The notes: generated by a model from the sequence alone, not told the origin. A stretch of DNA of 64,000 nt from Brevundimonas sp. LM2 (GCF_002002865.1 NZ_CP019508.1:1964501-2028500), one strand, 5' to 3'; counted from the first letter of the stretch, positions 33,587-43,526 are shown. A program made the numbers and translations.

Positions 33587-35944
33587 ATGCTGAGACGCCC
33601 CCGTGTCGCCCTGGTCGCCGCCGTGGTCGGACTGTGTCTGTCGATGGCCGGTTCCGCAGGGGCCCAGACGCCCGCCGGGCCGTCACCGCGTGTCCGCGAC
33701 CTGCTCGGCCGCATGACGCTGGACGAAAAGATCGGCCAGCTGAACCAGATCCCCGGGGGACGCCAGCGGGCGCTGAACTCGCGTCTGGACGCCGCCGCCC
33801 TGGACCGGGTCCGCCGGGGCGAGATCGGCTCCTTCCTGCACGTGGCGGGTGCCGCCCAGCTCCGCGAGCTGCAGCGAATGGCGGTCGAGGAGTCCCGCCT
33901 GGGTGTGCCCCTGCTGTTCGGCATGGACGTGGTGCATGGCTACAAGACCTTGTTTCCGGTCCCCCTGGCCCTGGCCGCGAGCTGGGATCCGGCGCTGATG
34001 GAGCAGACCGCGCGGGTCGCGGCGGTCGAGGCCACCGCCGCCGGGCTGAACTGGACCTTCTCGCCCATGGTCGACATCGCCCGGGACCCCCGCTGGGGCC
34101 GGGTCGTCGAGGGGGCGGGGGAGGACCCCTATCTCGGCTCCGTCCTGGCGACGGCCCAGGTGCGCGGCTATCAGGGAACGTCGCTGGCCGATCCCACCTC
34201 GATCCTGGCCACCGCCAAGCATTTCGTCGGCTATGGCGCGGCCGAGGGCGGGCGCGACTACGACAGCGCCGACATCACCGACCGCACCCTGCACGAGGTC
34301 TACCTGCCGCCCTTCCACGCGGCGGCCAAGGCCGGGGCGGGATCGATGATGACCGCCTTCAACGACATCGGCGGCGTGCCCCTGACCGCTCATCCGGCCC
34401 TGGTGCGCGGCGTGCTGCGGGACCGGTGGGGCTATGACGGCCTGATCGTCAGCGACTGGAACGCCATCCCCGAACTGCTGAACCACGGCATCGCCGCCAC
34501 GCCGCAGGCGGCCGGGGCCCTGGCCCTGCGCGGCGGGGTCGATATGGACATGGCCGGCAATCTGTATTCAGCCCAGTTGAAGGGGGCCGTCGAGGCCGAT
34601 TCGGCCCTGCTGCCGATGCTGGATCAGGCGGTGATTGCCGTGCTGACGGCCAAGGAGCGTCTCGGCCTGTTCGACGCCCCCTATGGCCGCACCGACCCGG
34701 CGCGCGAGGCCGCGGCCATGCTGACCCCCGAACACCGCGCCGTCGCCCGCGAGGCGGCGCGGCGCTCGATCGTGCTGCTGAAGAACGACGGCGGCCTGCT
34801 GCCCCTGGCCGCTTCTGTGCGCCGCATCGCCGTGATCGGGGCCCTGGCCGAGGACGCCAACTCCTCGTTGGGCAGCTGGCGCGCCCAGGGCAAGGTCGAG
34901 GACGTCCGGCCGCTGTTGCCCGCCCTGCGCGAGGCCCTGCCGCAGGCGACCCTGACCTATGCCCAGGGCTATCGGCCCGAGGCGGCCCAGGCCATCGCCG
35001 TGACCGCCTCGGGGGAGGGGGCCCAGGCGGTGGTCGAGATCTCCGACGCCGATGCCCTGGCCGAGGCCGTCGCCGTGGTTCGCGCATCCGACCTGGTCCT
35101 GCTGGTGGTCGGCGAGCATTTCGACCGCTCGGGCGAGGCCCGCTCCTATACCGACATCGGCCTCAGCGCCGCGCAGGACGCCCTGGCCGCCGCCGTGCTC
35201 GACACCGGCAAGCCGGTCGTGGTCCTGCTGATGAACGGCCGGCCGCTGGCGATCCCCGAACTGGCGGAGCGTGCGCCGGCCATCCTCGAGACCTGGTTTC
35301 TAGGCGTCGAGTCCGGCCCGGCCATCGCCGACGTCCTGACCGGCCGCGTCTCGCCCGGCGGCCGCCTGCCGATCAGCTTCCCTCGCGCCAGCGGGGCCGC
35401 GCCCCTGACCTATGCCCACCTGCCGACCGGACGCCCGGCGGCCGAAGACCTGGTGCGCGACACCGCCCGCTACCGGGACCAGCCGATCACCCCGCTGTTC
35501 GCCTTCGGCCACGGCCTCAGCTACGCCAGCTTCGATTACTCGGACCTGCGGCTAAGCACGACCGAGGTCGCCGCCGACGGCTCGGTCGAGGTCAGCGTCA
35601 CGGTGCGCAATGTGTCCGACGTCGCCGCCGACGAGGTGGTCCAGCTCTATGTCCGGGATCCGGTCGCCGCCGTGTCCCGCCCGGTGCAGGAGCTGCGTGG
35701 CTTCCGCCGCGTGGCCTTCGTCCCGGGCGAGGCCAAGCGGGTGCGGTTCACCCTGACCCCCGCGCAGGTCGCCTTCTGGGACCCCGACGGATGGCGTATC
35801 CAGACCGGCGAGATCCAGGTCATGGTCGGGGCCTCCTCCGCCGACATTCGGGCGCGCGCCGCCTTCACCATCACCTCCGAGGGTGTCAGCGACATCCCCG
35901 CCGCCGCCATCGCCACCCCGTCCTCCGAGGAGCCCGTCGCTTGA
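33587..35944 (+). CDS. bglX: periplasmic GH3 beta-glucosidase
   Basis: This 785-residue glycoside hydrolase removes terminal beta-linked sugars from oligosaccharides in the periplasm. A signal peptide ends at SAGAQ (about 27). The GH3 N-terminal barrel has LLGRMTLDEKIGQLNQI, a substrate-binding KHFVGYG motif and the nucleophile D290 in VSDWNA. The C-terminal alpha/beta sandwich (IVLLKNDGGLLPL, LLVVGE) and a fibronectin-III-like domain (GHGLSYASFDYSDL, VQLYVRDP) complete the BglX architecture. The length fits the E. coli enzyme. It is followed by the lactonase gene with a 4-base overlap, so the products of the two probably act together. Confidence 0.92.
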   Translation: MLRRPRVALVAAVVGLCLSMAGSAGAQTPAGPSPRVRDLLGRMTLDEKIGQLNQIPGGRQRALNSRLDAAALDRVRRGEIGSFLHVAGAAQLRELQRMAVEESRLGVPLLFGMDVVHGYKTLFPVPLALAASWDPALMEQTARVAAVEATAAGLNWTFSPMVDIARDPRWGRVVEGAGEDPYLGSVLATAQVRGYQGTSLADPTSILATAKHFVGYGAAEGGRDYDSADITDRTLHEVYLPPFHAAAKAGAGSMMTAFNDIGGVPLTAHPALVRGVLRDRWGYDGLIVSDWNAIPELLNHGIAATPQAAGALALRGGVDMDMAGNLYSAQLKGAVEADSALLPMLDQAVIAVLTAKERLGLFDAPYGRTDPAREAAAMLTPEHRAVAREAARRSIVLLKNDGGLLPLAASVRRIAVIGALAEDANSSLGSWRAQGKVEDVRPLLPALREALPQATLTYAQGYRPEAAQAIAVTASGEGAQAVVEISDADALAEAVAVVRASDLVLLVVGEHFDRSGEARSYTDIGLSAAQDALAAAVLDTGKPVVVLLMNGRPLAIPELAERAPAILETWFLGVESGPAIADVLTGRVSPGGRLPISFPRASGAAPLTYAHLPTGRPAAEDLVRDTARYRDQPITPLFAFGHGLSYASFDYSDLRLSTTEVAADGSVEVSVTVRNVSDVAADEVVQLYVRDPVAAVSRPVQELRGFRRVAFVPGEAKRVRFTLTPAQVAFWDPDGWRIQTGEIQVMVGASSADIRARAAFTITSEGVSDIPAAAIATPSSEEPVA

Positions 35945-36972
35945 CCCTGTCCCGCCGCACCGTCATCACCGGGGCCGCCGCCCTGTCCATCGGCGCCTGC
36001 CAGAGCGTGCCCATGCCCGTCGCCGCCCAGGTCTACCCCTCCGTCGGCCGCATCGTGCGCGACGACCCGGCCCTGGATCGCCTGATCGCGCCCGATGCCC
36101 GGATCGAGAAACTGGCCGAGGGTTTCACCTGGTCCGAGGGGCCGGTGTGGATCGCCGACGGCGGCTATCTGCTGTTCAGCGACGTGCCCCAGAACCGCAT
36201 CCATCGGTGGTCGGAGGCCGACGGTGCCGCGGTGTTCCTGGCCCCCTCGGGCTATGACGGACCGGACCCCTCGGGCTTTCGCGAGCCCGGCTCGAACGGC
36301 CTGATCGCGGGGCCGGCGGGATCGATCCTGATGGCCGACCATGGCAATCGCGCCATCGCCCGGGTCGATCTGGCCACGCGCGCCAAGACCCTGCTGGCGA
36401 CCCGCTACGGCGGCAAGCGGTTCAACTCGCCCAACGACCTGGTGCAGGCCCGCAGCGGCGCGATCTTCTTCACCGATCCGCCCTATGGCCTGAAGGACAT
36501 GAACGAGTCGCCGCTGAAGGAGCAGCCGCACAACGGCGTCTATCGGCTGGACCCCGACGGCACGGTGACCCTGCTCGTCGACGACCTGACCTTCCCCAAC
36601 GGCGTGGCCCTGTCGCCCGATCAGCGGACCCTCTACGTCGCCCAGTCCGACCCGGCCCGCGCCGTCATCATGGCCTATGACCTCGGCGCGGACGGGCAGG
36701 TCTCTGGCGGTCGGGTTCTGCGGGACTTCACCGCCACGGTCGGCGCTTCGGCCCCGGGCCTGCCCGACGGACTGGCCGTCGACGCCGAGGGTCACCTGTT
36801 CGCGACGGGCTCGGGCGGCGTCCATGTGCTGACGCCCGAGGGTCGATCCTTGGGCCGGATCGACACCGGCACGGCCGCCGCCAACTGCAAATTCGGCGGG
36901 GAGGACGGCCGCACCCTGTTCATCACCTCCGGGCCGTTCCTCGCGCGCCTGCGGACCCGGACGCGCGGCTGA
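35941..36972 (+). CDS. SMP-30/gluconolactonase-like protein, predicted lipoprotein
   Basis: This 343-residue beta-propeller protein would hydrolyse sugar lactones. I place the start at TTG 35941, overlapping the GH3 stop as TTGA, because it gives a Tat-like leader (SRRTVITGAAALSIGAC) whose Cys could be lipidated. Upstream in-frame residues do not look secretory. Family motifs are EGPVWIADGGYLLFSDVP, GSNGLI, HGNRAI, NSPNDLV and FPNGVALSPD, including metal-binding Glu, Asn and Asp positions. Coupled with the beta-glucosidase, it may open lactones formed by oxidation of released sugars. The gene converges on the pectate lyase with 15 bases between them. Confidence 0.85.
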   Translation: MTLSRRTVITGAAALSIGACQSVPMPVAAQVYPSVGRIVRDDPALDRLIAPDARIEKLAEGFTWSEGPVWIADGGYLLFSDVPQNRIHRWSEADGAAVFLAPSGYDGPDPSGFREPGSNGLIAGPAGSILMADHGNRAIARVDLATRAKTLLATRYGGKRFNSPNDLVQARSGAIFFTDPPYGLKDMNESPLKEQPHNGVYRLDPDGTVTLLVDDLTFPNGVALSPDQRTLYVAQSDPARAVIMAYDLGADGQVSGGRVLRDFTATVGASAPGLPDGLAVDAEGHLFATGSGGVHVLTPEGRSLGRIDTGTAAANCKFGGEDGRTLFITSGPFLARLRTRTRG

Positions 36973-36987
36973 GGCACCGTCTGCGCG

Positions 36988-38049
36988 TCAGCTCCGGCCG
37001 ACGCGGGCGCGCCAGGCGGGGTAGTCGACCGCGATCAGCCGGGCACCCCAGTCGCCGTAGTAGTTGTAGCCGACCCGGCGCTCGCGTTCGATCTCGGCGA
37101 AGTCATACCGCACGACGGAGTCCCGGCCCATGAAGATGGGACGGTTGGTCTCCAGCTCATAGAAGCGCGCCCACAGGGGGCCCGCGGCGGGATCCGCCAC
37201 GACGCGCCGGTCCGGCAGGCCGTCCGCCCCGGGCGCGTTGTCGATCCTCAGATGGGGAATGGCGGTCTGCCGATACCAGGCCACGGCGCCTTCGATCGCG
37301 GCTACGACCTCGGGATCGGGATCGGGAATGGCCATCAGGAAGCGGACCAGGCCGGCGCTCTCGTTGCCCGACAGCGACGGCGGTTCGAACCGGCGGGCCC
37401 AGGCGGGGGCCAGGGTGACCTCGTCATGCTGGGCGCACCAGACGGTCGGAGCACCGTTCTGGACGATCTGGGTCTTCAGGATCAGCTCGGTTCCGCGCGC
37501 TACGGCCTCGGCGGCCCGGGCCTTCCGCGCGGGATCGACGAAGGCGTAATGCGCACCGTCGCTTGAGATCGTGCGCAGCAGGGTCAGCACACGCGCCATG
37601 GCGTCGTCATTGTAGGTGATGCGGTCGTAGTAGCCCCCGCGCCGGGGATAGAACTGCGGGAAGCCCCCATTGGGCGACTGGGAGGCCAGCAGATAGTCGA
37701 GCGCCTTCAGGAAGGCCGCGCGATAGGCCGCCGTCTCGGTCTCGCCCCGCGCCTCGATCACCCGGGCCAGGAACTGCATGGGCAGGGTGGTGCCGTCGTT
37801 GTCGATGGTGTTGGCCACATCGGCGTCCAGCGGCCCGGTCGGCGGCGCGGCGAGGTCGGTGTTCTTGGGAAACCCCCCCTCGGCCGACTGATACAGGATC
37901 ACGCTGTCGGCGATGGCCGAGGCCTCCGGCGTGGCGTACCAGCCGGTGTCCTGCTTCAGGATCCGGCTGTTCCACTCCGTCTGGGCCAGGGCACACGAGG
38001 CGAGCAGCGAAAGCGCTGCGCCCAGCACAAGCGATCTCAGGCGGGTCAT
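36988..38049 (-). CDS. pelA: pectate lyase, PL10 (PelA) type
   Basis: This 353-residue enzyme cleaves de-esterified pectin by beta-elimination. I start at ATG 38049, overlapping the GH43 stop as ATGA and giving a signal peptide (MTRLRSLVLGAALSLLASCALAQ). Family signs are WYATPEASAIADSVILYQSAEGG (in part), the GGFPKN and GGFPQFYPRRGGYYDRITYNDDAM segments (in part), and VWCAQHDEVTLAPAWARRFEP (in part). The fold is an alpha/alpha toroid. With the GH43 gene it forms a two-gene minus-strand unit downstream of the large receptor, so the locus targets pectin or a pectin-linked glycan. Confidence 0.88.
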   Translation of the reverse strand: MTRLRSLVLGAALSLLASCALAQTEWNSRILKQDTGWYATPEASAIADSVILYQSAEGGFPKNTDLAAPPTGPLDADVANTIDNDGTTLPMQFLARVIEARGETETAAYRAAFLKALDYLLASQSPNGGFPQFYPRRGGYYDRITYNDDAMARVLTLLRTISSDGAHYAFVDPARKARAAEAVARGTELILKTQIVQNGAPTVWCAQHDEVTLAPAWARRFEPPSLSGNESAGLVRFLMAIPDPDPEVVAAIEGAVAWYRQTAIPHLRIDNAPGADGLPDRRVVADPAAGPLWARFYELETNRPIFMGRDSVVRYDFAEIERERRVGYNYYGDWGARLIAVDYPAWRARVGRS

Positions 38050-39680
38050 GCGGGCGTCCTCGAAGCGGGCAGGGCGGTGTAGCGCAGGTTTCGGAAGCGG
38101 GCCTCGCCGGTGCCTGCCGAGTAGAGGCCGGGCCGCAGCATCATGAAGCCGCCGCGCACATTGTGATGATAGCCCGAGACCTCCATCTGGCGGTCGAACT
38201 TGGTCCAGGTCTGGCCGTCCGCCGAGTGGTGGAAGGTGACGATGTGGTTGTCGTTGGTCAGGCGCAGATGCATGCGCCGCCCATGGGGATGGCCTGGCCG
38301 GCCGCGCTCCAGTCCGTACTGGTGGGTGACGAAGCGGGAGCCATCGAAACCCAGGCCGGCATAAAGGGCGTTGTCGTAGAACAGCAGGACGCCGGCCGTG
38401 GTGCCTTCGTCGATCTCGACTTCGACCTCGAAGCAATAGGCGTGTTCGCCCTGGACGAAAGTCAGGGGCGAGCAGTCCTTAGGCGAGGTGCCCTTGGCGG
38501 CCATGTGCAGCACGCCGTCGCGGCGCCGGAACCGGCCGCTGTCGCTGGCGTCCGGATTGTAGAAGCTCCACTGGATGCCGAACTTGTCGGTGCTGAAGTC
38601 GTCCGACAGGGCCATGCCGTGCGGCTGGTCCGCGATTTCGGCGGGCTTAGCGGCCGGTTCTGACAGATCGCCGCCCGCGGCCTGGGGCCAGTCGTCGGCA
38701 CCCCAGACGATGCGGTCCAGCAGCGTCTGGCGGCCCAGGGTCCAGAAGGCGTTCTCATAGCCGTGGTAGACCGTCCACCAATCTCCGGTCGGGCCCTCGA
38801 TGAAGGTCGCATGGCCGCGCGACCACCATTTCTCGCGGCGGTCGGTGGTGCGGACGATGGGGTTGCGCGGATGATCCTCCCAGGGGCCGAAGACGGACTT
38901 CGCGCGGGCCACGATGACCATGTGGCCGGTGGGGGGACCGGCGGTGCCGCCGACGGCGGTGATCATGTAGAACCAGTCGCCGCGCCGCATGACCTTGGGG
39001 CCCTCGGGCGAGAACCCCTCGACGTCCCAGTCGGCCGGATAGCGCCAGGGGTCGTAAACGTGGCGCACCGCGCCCACGGTAGACAACCCGTCGTCGGCCA
39101 GCTGGATCATGTCGCCGCCGCTGAGGAACAGATAGCGTTTGCCGTCCTCGCCCACGACATGGCCGGGGTCGATGTGATCGGGCAGCTTCAGGTCGATGGG
39201 CGCGCTCCAGGGCCCCTCGATCCGATCGGCATGGATGACGTAGCTGGAGCGGTATTCGGGAAACCGGGCCGGGATGTAGACGAAATAGCGCCCGTCGTGC
39301 TTGCACAGCTCCGGGGCCCAGACCGAGCCGATGTTCTGGGTCAGGGCGGCCACGACCGGCGTCCAGTTGACCAGATCCACCGAGCGCCAGATGACGATGC
39401 CCGGGACCGACTCGAACGACGAGAAGGTCATGTAGTAGGTGTCGCCGTCCTTCAGGATCGACGGGTCGGGCCGGTCGCCCGCCATGATCGGGTTCAGATA
39501 GCTACCGTCGCCGAGATCGGCCCGACGCTGGCCTTCGATCCCGGTGCCCCACGTCATGGCGCTCCAGTCGCCCGTGGCGCGCCCGGTGCAGGCGGGTGCC
39601 GTCTGGGCGACGCTGGCGGCCGGCGGGACCGTCACGCCCAACGCCGCCAGTCCGAAAGCGCCGCGTCGTGTCAGTTTCAT
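38046..39680 (-). CDS. GH43 glycoside hydrolase (beta-xylosidase/arabinanase type)
   Basis: This 544-residue secreted enzyme has the five-bladed propeller of GH43. I start at ATG 39680, giving a Tat-like leader (KLTRRGAFGLAALGVT, cleaved near SVAQ). The catalytic base lies in GDRPDPSILKDGDTYYMTFS, the pKa-setting Asp in IDPGH-like strands and the acid in FSPEGPKVMRRGDWFYMIT. A C-terminal beta-sandwich of about 190 residues (from FSTDKFGIQWSFYNP) is typical of xylosidase- and arabinofuranosidase-like members. It overlaps pelA by 4 bases. It likely trims arabinose, xylose or galactose side chains from pectin; the exact bond cannot be told. Confidence 0.87.
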   Translation of the reverse strand: MKLTRRGAFGLAALGVTVPPAASVAQTAPACTGRATGDWSAMTWGTGIEGQRRADLGDGSYLNPIMAGDRPDPSILKDGDTYYMTFSSFESVPGIVIWRSVDLVNWTPVVAALTQNIGSVWAPELCKHDGRYFVYIPARFPEYRSSYVIHADRIEGPWSAPIDLKLPDHIDPGHVVGEDGKRYLFLSGGDMIQLADDGLSTVGAVRHVYDPWRYPADWDVEGFSPEGPKVMRRGDWFYMITAVGGTAGPPTGHMVIVARAKSVFGPWEDHPRNPIVRTTDRREKWWSRGHATFIEGPTGDWWTVYHGYENAFWTLGRQTLLDRIVWGADDWPQAAGGDLSEPAAKPAEIADQPHGMALSDDFSTDKFGIQWSFYNPDASDSGRFRRRDGVLHMAAKGTSPKDCSPLTFVQGEHAYCFEVEVEIDEGTTAGVLLFYDNALYAGLGFDGSRFVTHQYGLERGRPGHPHGRRMHLRLTNDNHIVTFHHSADGQTWTKFDRQMEVSGYHHNVRGGFMMLRPGLYSAGTGEARFRNLRYTALPASRTPA

Positions 39681-39769
39681 GGGGATGTCCTTGACTGGAT
39701 ACAGGGGCCGGCCGGGAAGAGGCCGGAGCATCGGTGAGATGCGCCGGCTCCTCGAGCCGTCGGATCGGC

Positions 39770-42700
39770 CTAGAAGACGGCGCGGGCGCCGACGAAGAAC
39801 TGGCGTCCGGTCGAGCCGTAGTTGGTGGTCACCCGGTCGTCGGCGTACCCCCAGCGGTTGGTCGTCTGGTTCGTCAGGTTCAGGGCCTCGGCCGTCAGGG
39901 TGACGATCTCGGTCAGTTTGTAGGTGACCGAGGCGTCCACGTTCAGCGTCTTCTCGCTGCCCAGGAAGTCGTTGACCAGGGGCGAGTCCGAGAAGCCCGG
40001 ATCGGTGGTGCCCGAGGCGATCGGATACTGGGTCACATAGTCGGCGCGGTAGGCGGCCGAGACCCGCGCCGAGAATTTCGGCACCTCATAGAAGACGGTC
40101 ACGTTGAACGCGTCCGGCGAGGCCCCGGTGAACGGGCCCACGCCCGTGACCAGCGGAGCCGGCGTCAGGATGTAGTTCAGCTCGGATTCCAGGTGGGTGT
40201 AGTTGGCCTGGACGCCCAGGTTCTCGAAATACCAGGGCAGGAAGGTCAGGTTCTGCTGATAGTTGACCTCCACGCCGCGGATGTAGCCACCCGGCGCATC
40301 GCGGAACTGGCGGATGCCGAACGGCTTGTCGGCATTGATGTAGTCGACCTGGTTCTGCGCCTGGGCCCGCGCCGCGGCGGTCAGGGTGGTGTCCGCCGCC
40401 AGGGCCTCGAACTCGGCCCGCAGCTCGGCGATCGCGGAACTGTCCAGGATCGAAGACAGGGTGCCTTCGCCGACCAGGGTCTGCGGGAAGGACTCGACCT
40501 CCTTGTCGAAGATCGCGACCGAGAACAGGGCGTCGGGCTGGAAATACCATTCCACGCTCAGATCATAGTTGGTGGCGGTGAAGGGCGACAGCTGCGGGTT
40601 GCCGATGGTGATGGACCCGCCGCTCGTGGCGCCCAGTCCGTTCGGAACCGAGAAGGCCGTGACGCTGGGAGCCAGGTTGCCGAGCAGCGGACGCGCCATG
40701 ACCTTGGCCACGCCCAGGCGGATGATCACGTCGTCGGTGATCTCATAGGCCAGGTTCATCGACGGCAGGGTGTTGTCGTAGTCATTGCCAGCGCTGATCG
40801 CGCGACCCCGGTTGGTGAAGCCGTTGGAGTCCACGACCGTGTTGGCCTGGCGCACGCCGATGTTGCCGCGCAGGTCGCGACCGAAGACGGGGACATTGAA
40901 GTCCGCCTGCAGGAAATAGGCCTCGTCCGTTTCGGTGATCTCGAACGTCTGGGCAAAGTTGAACTTCTCCGAGATGCGCCAGTCGTTCCACTTGTTGACG
41001 CAGTTGCACTCGAAATCGAACAGGTCGCGGAAGGCGTCCAGGTCCGGCGCGTAGAAGCTGGTCGGCGTCCCTTCCGGCAGCTCCAGCCCCTGGCCGAAGC
41101 TGCGCAGGGTCCCGACCTGATCGATCGTGGTCCCGGCTTCGCGCAGGCTGGGGTTCAGGGTTTCGCGCGCCGACTCCCGCTGCAGGGCGGTGGTGAAGAA
41201 GGTGTAGCGCTTGCGCTGGTAGCCCGCCTTGAGCGTCAGGTACTCGCTGGCGTCCCAGGCGAAGTCGACATTGCCGCCTTCGTAGTGGTTGTCGACGGTC
41301 CGCTCGAAATAGCGGATGGCGGAGAAACCCTTGACCACGTCCCAGTTGGCCGGATTGGCCACGTCGAAGCCGAAATCCAGCGACGGCATGTCGCCGCCGC
41401 CGCGCGCGTCATAGACGAAATAGCCGTCGCCCGCCGTCCCCGAGCCCGAGTTCAGGCGCGTGAACTCGACCAGCGAGCCTTGCGACTTGTTGACCGAGCG
41501 GCTTTCGCCATAGACGGCCTGCATCCGCAGCGTGTCGCTGAATTCGTGCTGCAGGTTCAGCGTGCCCTGCTGGAAGAAGGTGGTGTAGCGGGCCTCGTCC
41601 GCGGCGGAGCGCATGTCGACATTGCCGACGACCAGATAGTCGGCGTTGGCCCCGGTCGGGCTCAGGGCCGCGTCGATCAGGCGGACCGAAGGCCGCCCGA
41701 TCAGGGCGTTGCGCACGGCCAGGCCGTTCGGTTCGAGCACGTAACCGACCGAGGCCCGGTTGTTGTAATAGTCGAACGGCTCGAGATTGTTCGGGTTGAA
41801 GCTGAAGCCCGACGCACCGGCGGCCAGGGGGACAGGCGTGTTGCCGTAGATCTGCTGGCCGCAGTCGATGCCCGCCACGATGGCGGTCTCGGCGCGGGCG
41901 TTGCAGGAGGCATACAGCGCCCGCCGCTGGGCCGGTGTCCCCACGCCCGTCGCATTCGACAGCTGGAAGGTGGCCTGGTTGGCCGTGCCCTGGGTGTTGT
42001 TCCGGTTCAGCCCGACCGGGACGATCTGATAGTTGGTCGAGATCTGGTCCAGCTGGGAATAGACGCCGTCGAAGCTGAGCGTCGTGCGCTCGGTCGGCCG
42101 CCACTGGGCCGAGAAGGTCAGGCCGGTGCGCTCCTGATGCAGGTCCTGCTGGTTCAGGGTCGGAAGCGCAGGGATGCGGACCAGGGAACCGGGCGCGATC
42201 GTGGTTCCCGCCGCCGTGCCGGTCGCGGCGTTGTTTCGCAGCGTCGAGCCGATCGGGCTGTTGATCAGCGCATAGGCGGCCGCGTTCGAGCCCCGAAGCG
42301 CGTCGCAGTAGGAGGTGTTGGTGATGTTGACGCCCGGGATGACGCCAACGATGCCCGGCAGCGTGCCGTTGCAGTTCGTGTTGGTCGGCGCGGCGAAGCC
42401 CTGGCGGGTCTGGATCTCCCGGCCGGCCGCGAGGTTCGGCGTGCCGGCGAAGGTGGCCTGGCGATAGGTATAGTCCGACTGGCCGGCCTGGCGCTGATAG
42501 CTGTCGATCGTCTGGTCGCGCGTATTGAAGGCGGCCGAGGCCAGGAGGCCGAAGTCGCCCAGGCCGTCGACGGTCCAGCGGTTCGACGCCAGGGCCGCGA
42601 CGCGCGGATTGTGGGTCTCGCCGTTCTCGTAATAGGCGTCCTGGGCCGAGAAGGCGAAGCGACGGTCGGAATAGTCGAGCGGGCGGCCGGTCTGCAGATC

Positions 42701-43234
42701 GACCGTGGCGCCCAGCGACCCCTCTTCGGTCTCGGCCGAGGCGGTCTTCTGCACCTTCAGCGAGTTGAACAGCTCGGACGCGAACGTATTGAAGTCGAAG
42801 CCGCGGCTGCGGTTGGGGCTGTCACCGGCGATGGAGGCGCCGGCGGTCGAGAGGGCTTCCACGCCGTTCAGGCGGACCCGGGTGAAGTCGCTGCCCAGGC
42901 CGCGGACGGTGATGGTGCGTCCTTCGCCGTTGTCCCGATCGATCGAGACGCCCGGCAGGCGCTGCAGCGATTCGGCCAGGTTGGCGTCGGGGAAGTCGGC
43001 GATGTCCTCGGCATTGATCGCATCGACCATGACGTTGGCGGTGCGCTTGGTGGCCAGGGCGCTGCGCAGCGCGCCACGAATGCCGGTGACGACGACCTCG
43101 TCCACCTCGCTGGCGTCGTCCTGCGGCGCGGACGCCGGGGCGGACTGAGCCCAGCCGGGTCCGGCGGACAGGGTGCCCACCAGCAGGGCCGTGGCCGAAA
43201 CGCACTGCAGGGCGCGCACGCGGAACGTGGTCAT
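39770..43234 (-). CDS. large TonB-dependent receptor, probably for pectin-derived oligosaccharides
   Basis: This 1154-residue outer-membrane receptor has a signal peptide ending at GWAQ-S (about 30), then a TonB-box-like DEVVVTGIRGALRSALATKR. The plug has DFPDANLAESLQRLPGVSI and RGLGSDFTRVRLNGVEALS. The barrel ends in RQFFVGARAVF. It has no STN domain. This size class is characteristic of carbohydrate receptors of Caulobacter, Xanthomonas and Sphingomonas. It lies ahead of the GH43 and pectate lyase genes on the same strand, with 89 bases between, and has a TGACA-N4-TGTCA operator upstream like that of the GH3 gene. The ligand is inferred from context. Confidence 0.93.
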   Translation of the reverse strand: MTTFRVRALQCVSATALLVGTLSAGPGWAQSAPASAPQDDASEVDEVVVTGIRGALRSALATKRTANVMVDAINAEDIADFPDANLAESLQRLPGVSIDRDNGEGRTITVRGLGSDFTRVRLNGVEALSTAGASIAGDSPNRSRGFDFNTFASELFNSLKVQKTASAETEEGSLGATVDLQTGRPLDYSDRRFAFSAQDAYYENGETHNPRVAALASNRWTVDGLGDFGLLASAAFNTRDQTIDSYQRQAGQSDYTYRQATFAGTPNLAAGREIQTRQGFAAPTNTNCNGTLPGIVGVIPGVNITNTSYCDALRGSNAAAYALINSPIGSTLRNNAATGTAAGTTIAPGSLVRIPALPTLNQQDLHQERTGLTFSAQWRPTERTTLSFDGVYSQLDQISTNYQIVPVGLNRNNTQGTANQATFQLSNATGVGTPAQRRALYASCNARAETAIVAGIDCGQQIYGNTPVPLAAGASGFSFNPNNLEPFDYYNNRASVGYVLEPNGLAVRNALIGRPSVRLIDAALSPTGANADYLVVGNVDMRSAADEARYTTFFQQGTLNLQHEFSDTLRMQAVYGESRSVNKSQGSLVEFTRLNSGSGTAGDGYFVYDARGGGDMPSLDFGFDVANPANWDVVKGFSAIRYFERTVDNHYEGGNVDFAWDASEYLTLKAGYQRKRYTFFTTALQRESARETLNPSLREAGTTIDQVGTLRSFGQGLELPEGTPTSFYAPDLDAFRDLFDFECNCVNKWNDWRISEKFNFAQTFEITETDEAYFLQADFNVPVFGRDLRGNIGVRQANTVVDSNGFTNRGRAISAGNDYDNTLPSMNLAYEITDDVIIRLGVAKVMARPLLGNLAPSVTAFSVPNGLGATSGGSITIGNPQLSPFTATNYDLSVEWYFQPDALFSVAIFDKEVESFPQTLVGEGTLSSILDSSAIAELRAEFEALAADTTLTAAARAQAQNQVDYINADKPFGIRQFRDAPGGYIRGVEVNYQQNLTFLPWYFENLGVQANYTHLESELNYILTPAPLVTGVGPFTGASPDAFNVTVFYEVPKFSARVSAAYRADYVTQYPIASGTTDPGFSDSPLVNDFLGSEKTLNVDASVTYKLTEIVTLTAEALNLTNQTTNRWGYADDRVTTNYGSTGRQFFVGARAVF

Positions 43235-43526
43235 GTCTCATCTCCTCCCAAGTTTGCCTGACCCTCTGTGGGGCCTGAGCAGAATTCGCCGTTTGCCGGC
43301 CATGCCAGTAAGACGGTGGCTGACACCGGTGTCAAGGCGGTTTCGCGGCGCTCGGTGGAAGGCTCGCTATCGAAGGATGTTGGGTGCCGTCCCGAGGGGG
43401 CGGGTCGCGAGGGCCGACGCGCCGTCGCCAGTGGGGAAGGACCGGCGACGTCCCGGTCGATCCCATGCCGCGTTCCCAGTCTCGATGAGTAGGCGGAGGT
43501 GAGGTCAGCAATCCAATCGACGCGGC
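43235..43526. other. non-coding stretch upstream of the large receptor
   Basis: These 292 bases carry no convincing gene. They hold the presumed receptor promoter and the palindrome at 43321-43334. The remainder up to the tRNA gene shows nothing I can name. Confidence 0.6.
43321..43334. promoter_or_regulatory. candidate LacI-family operator before the large receptor gene
   Basis: TGACACCGGTGTCA is a perfect 14-bp palindrome, 86 bases before the receptor start codon. It shares both TGACA/TGTCA half-sites with 33562-33575. The two sites suggest one sugar-responsive repressor for the receptor-lyase unit and the GH3-lactonase unit. Confidence 0.65.

Noticed and set aside
39745..39759. CGGCTC-CTC-GAGCCG hairpin between the large receptor and the GH43 gene as a terminator.
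   Set aside because: The stem is only 6 bp with a 3-base loop and no T-run. Termination there is unlikely and the genes may be co-transcribed.
39734..43261. A 1175-codon plus-strand frame across the large receptor gene.
   Set aside because: It mirrors the receptor gene in high-GC DNA. The receptor strand has a signal peptide, plug and barrel motifs; the mirror has none.
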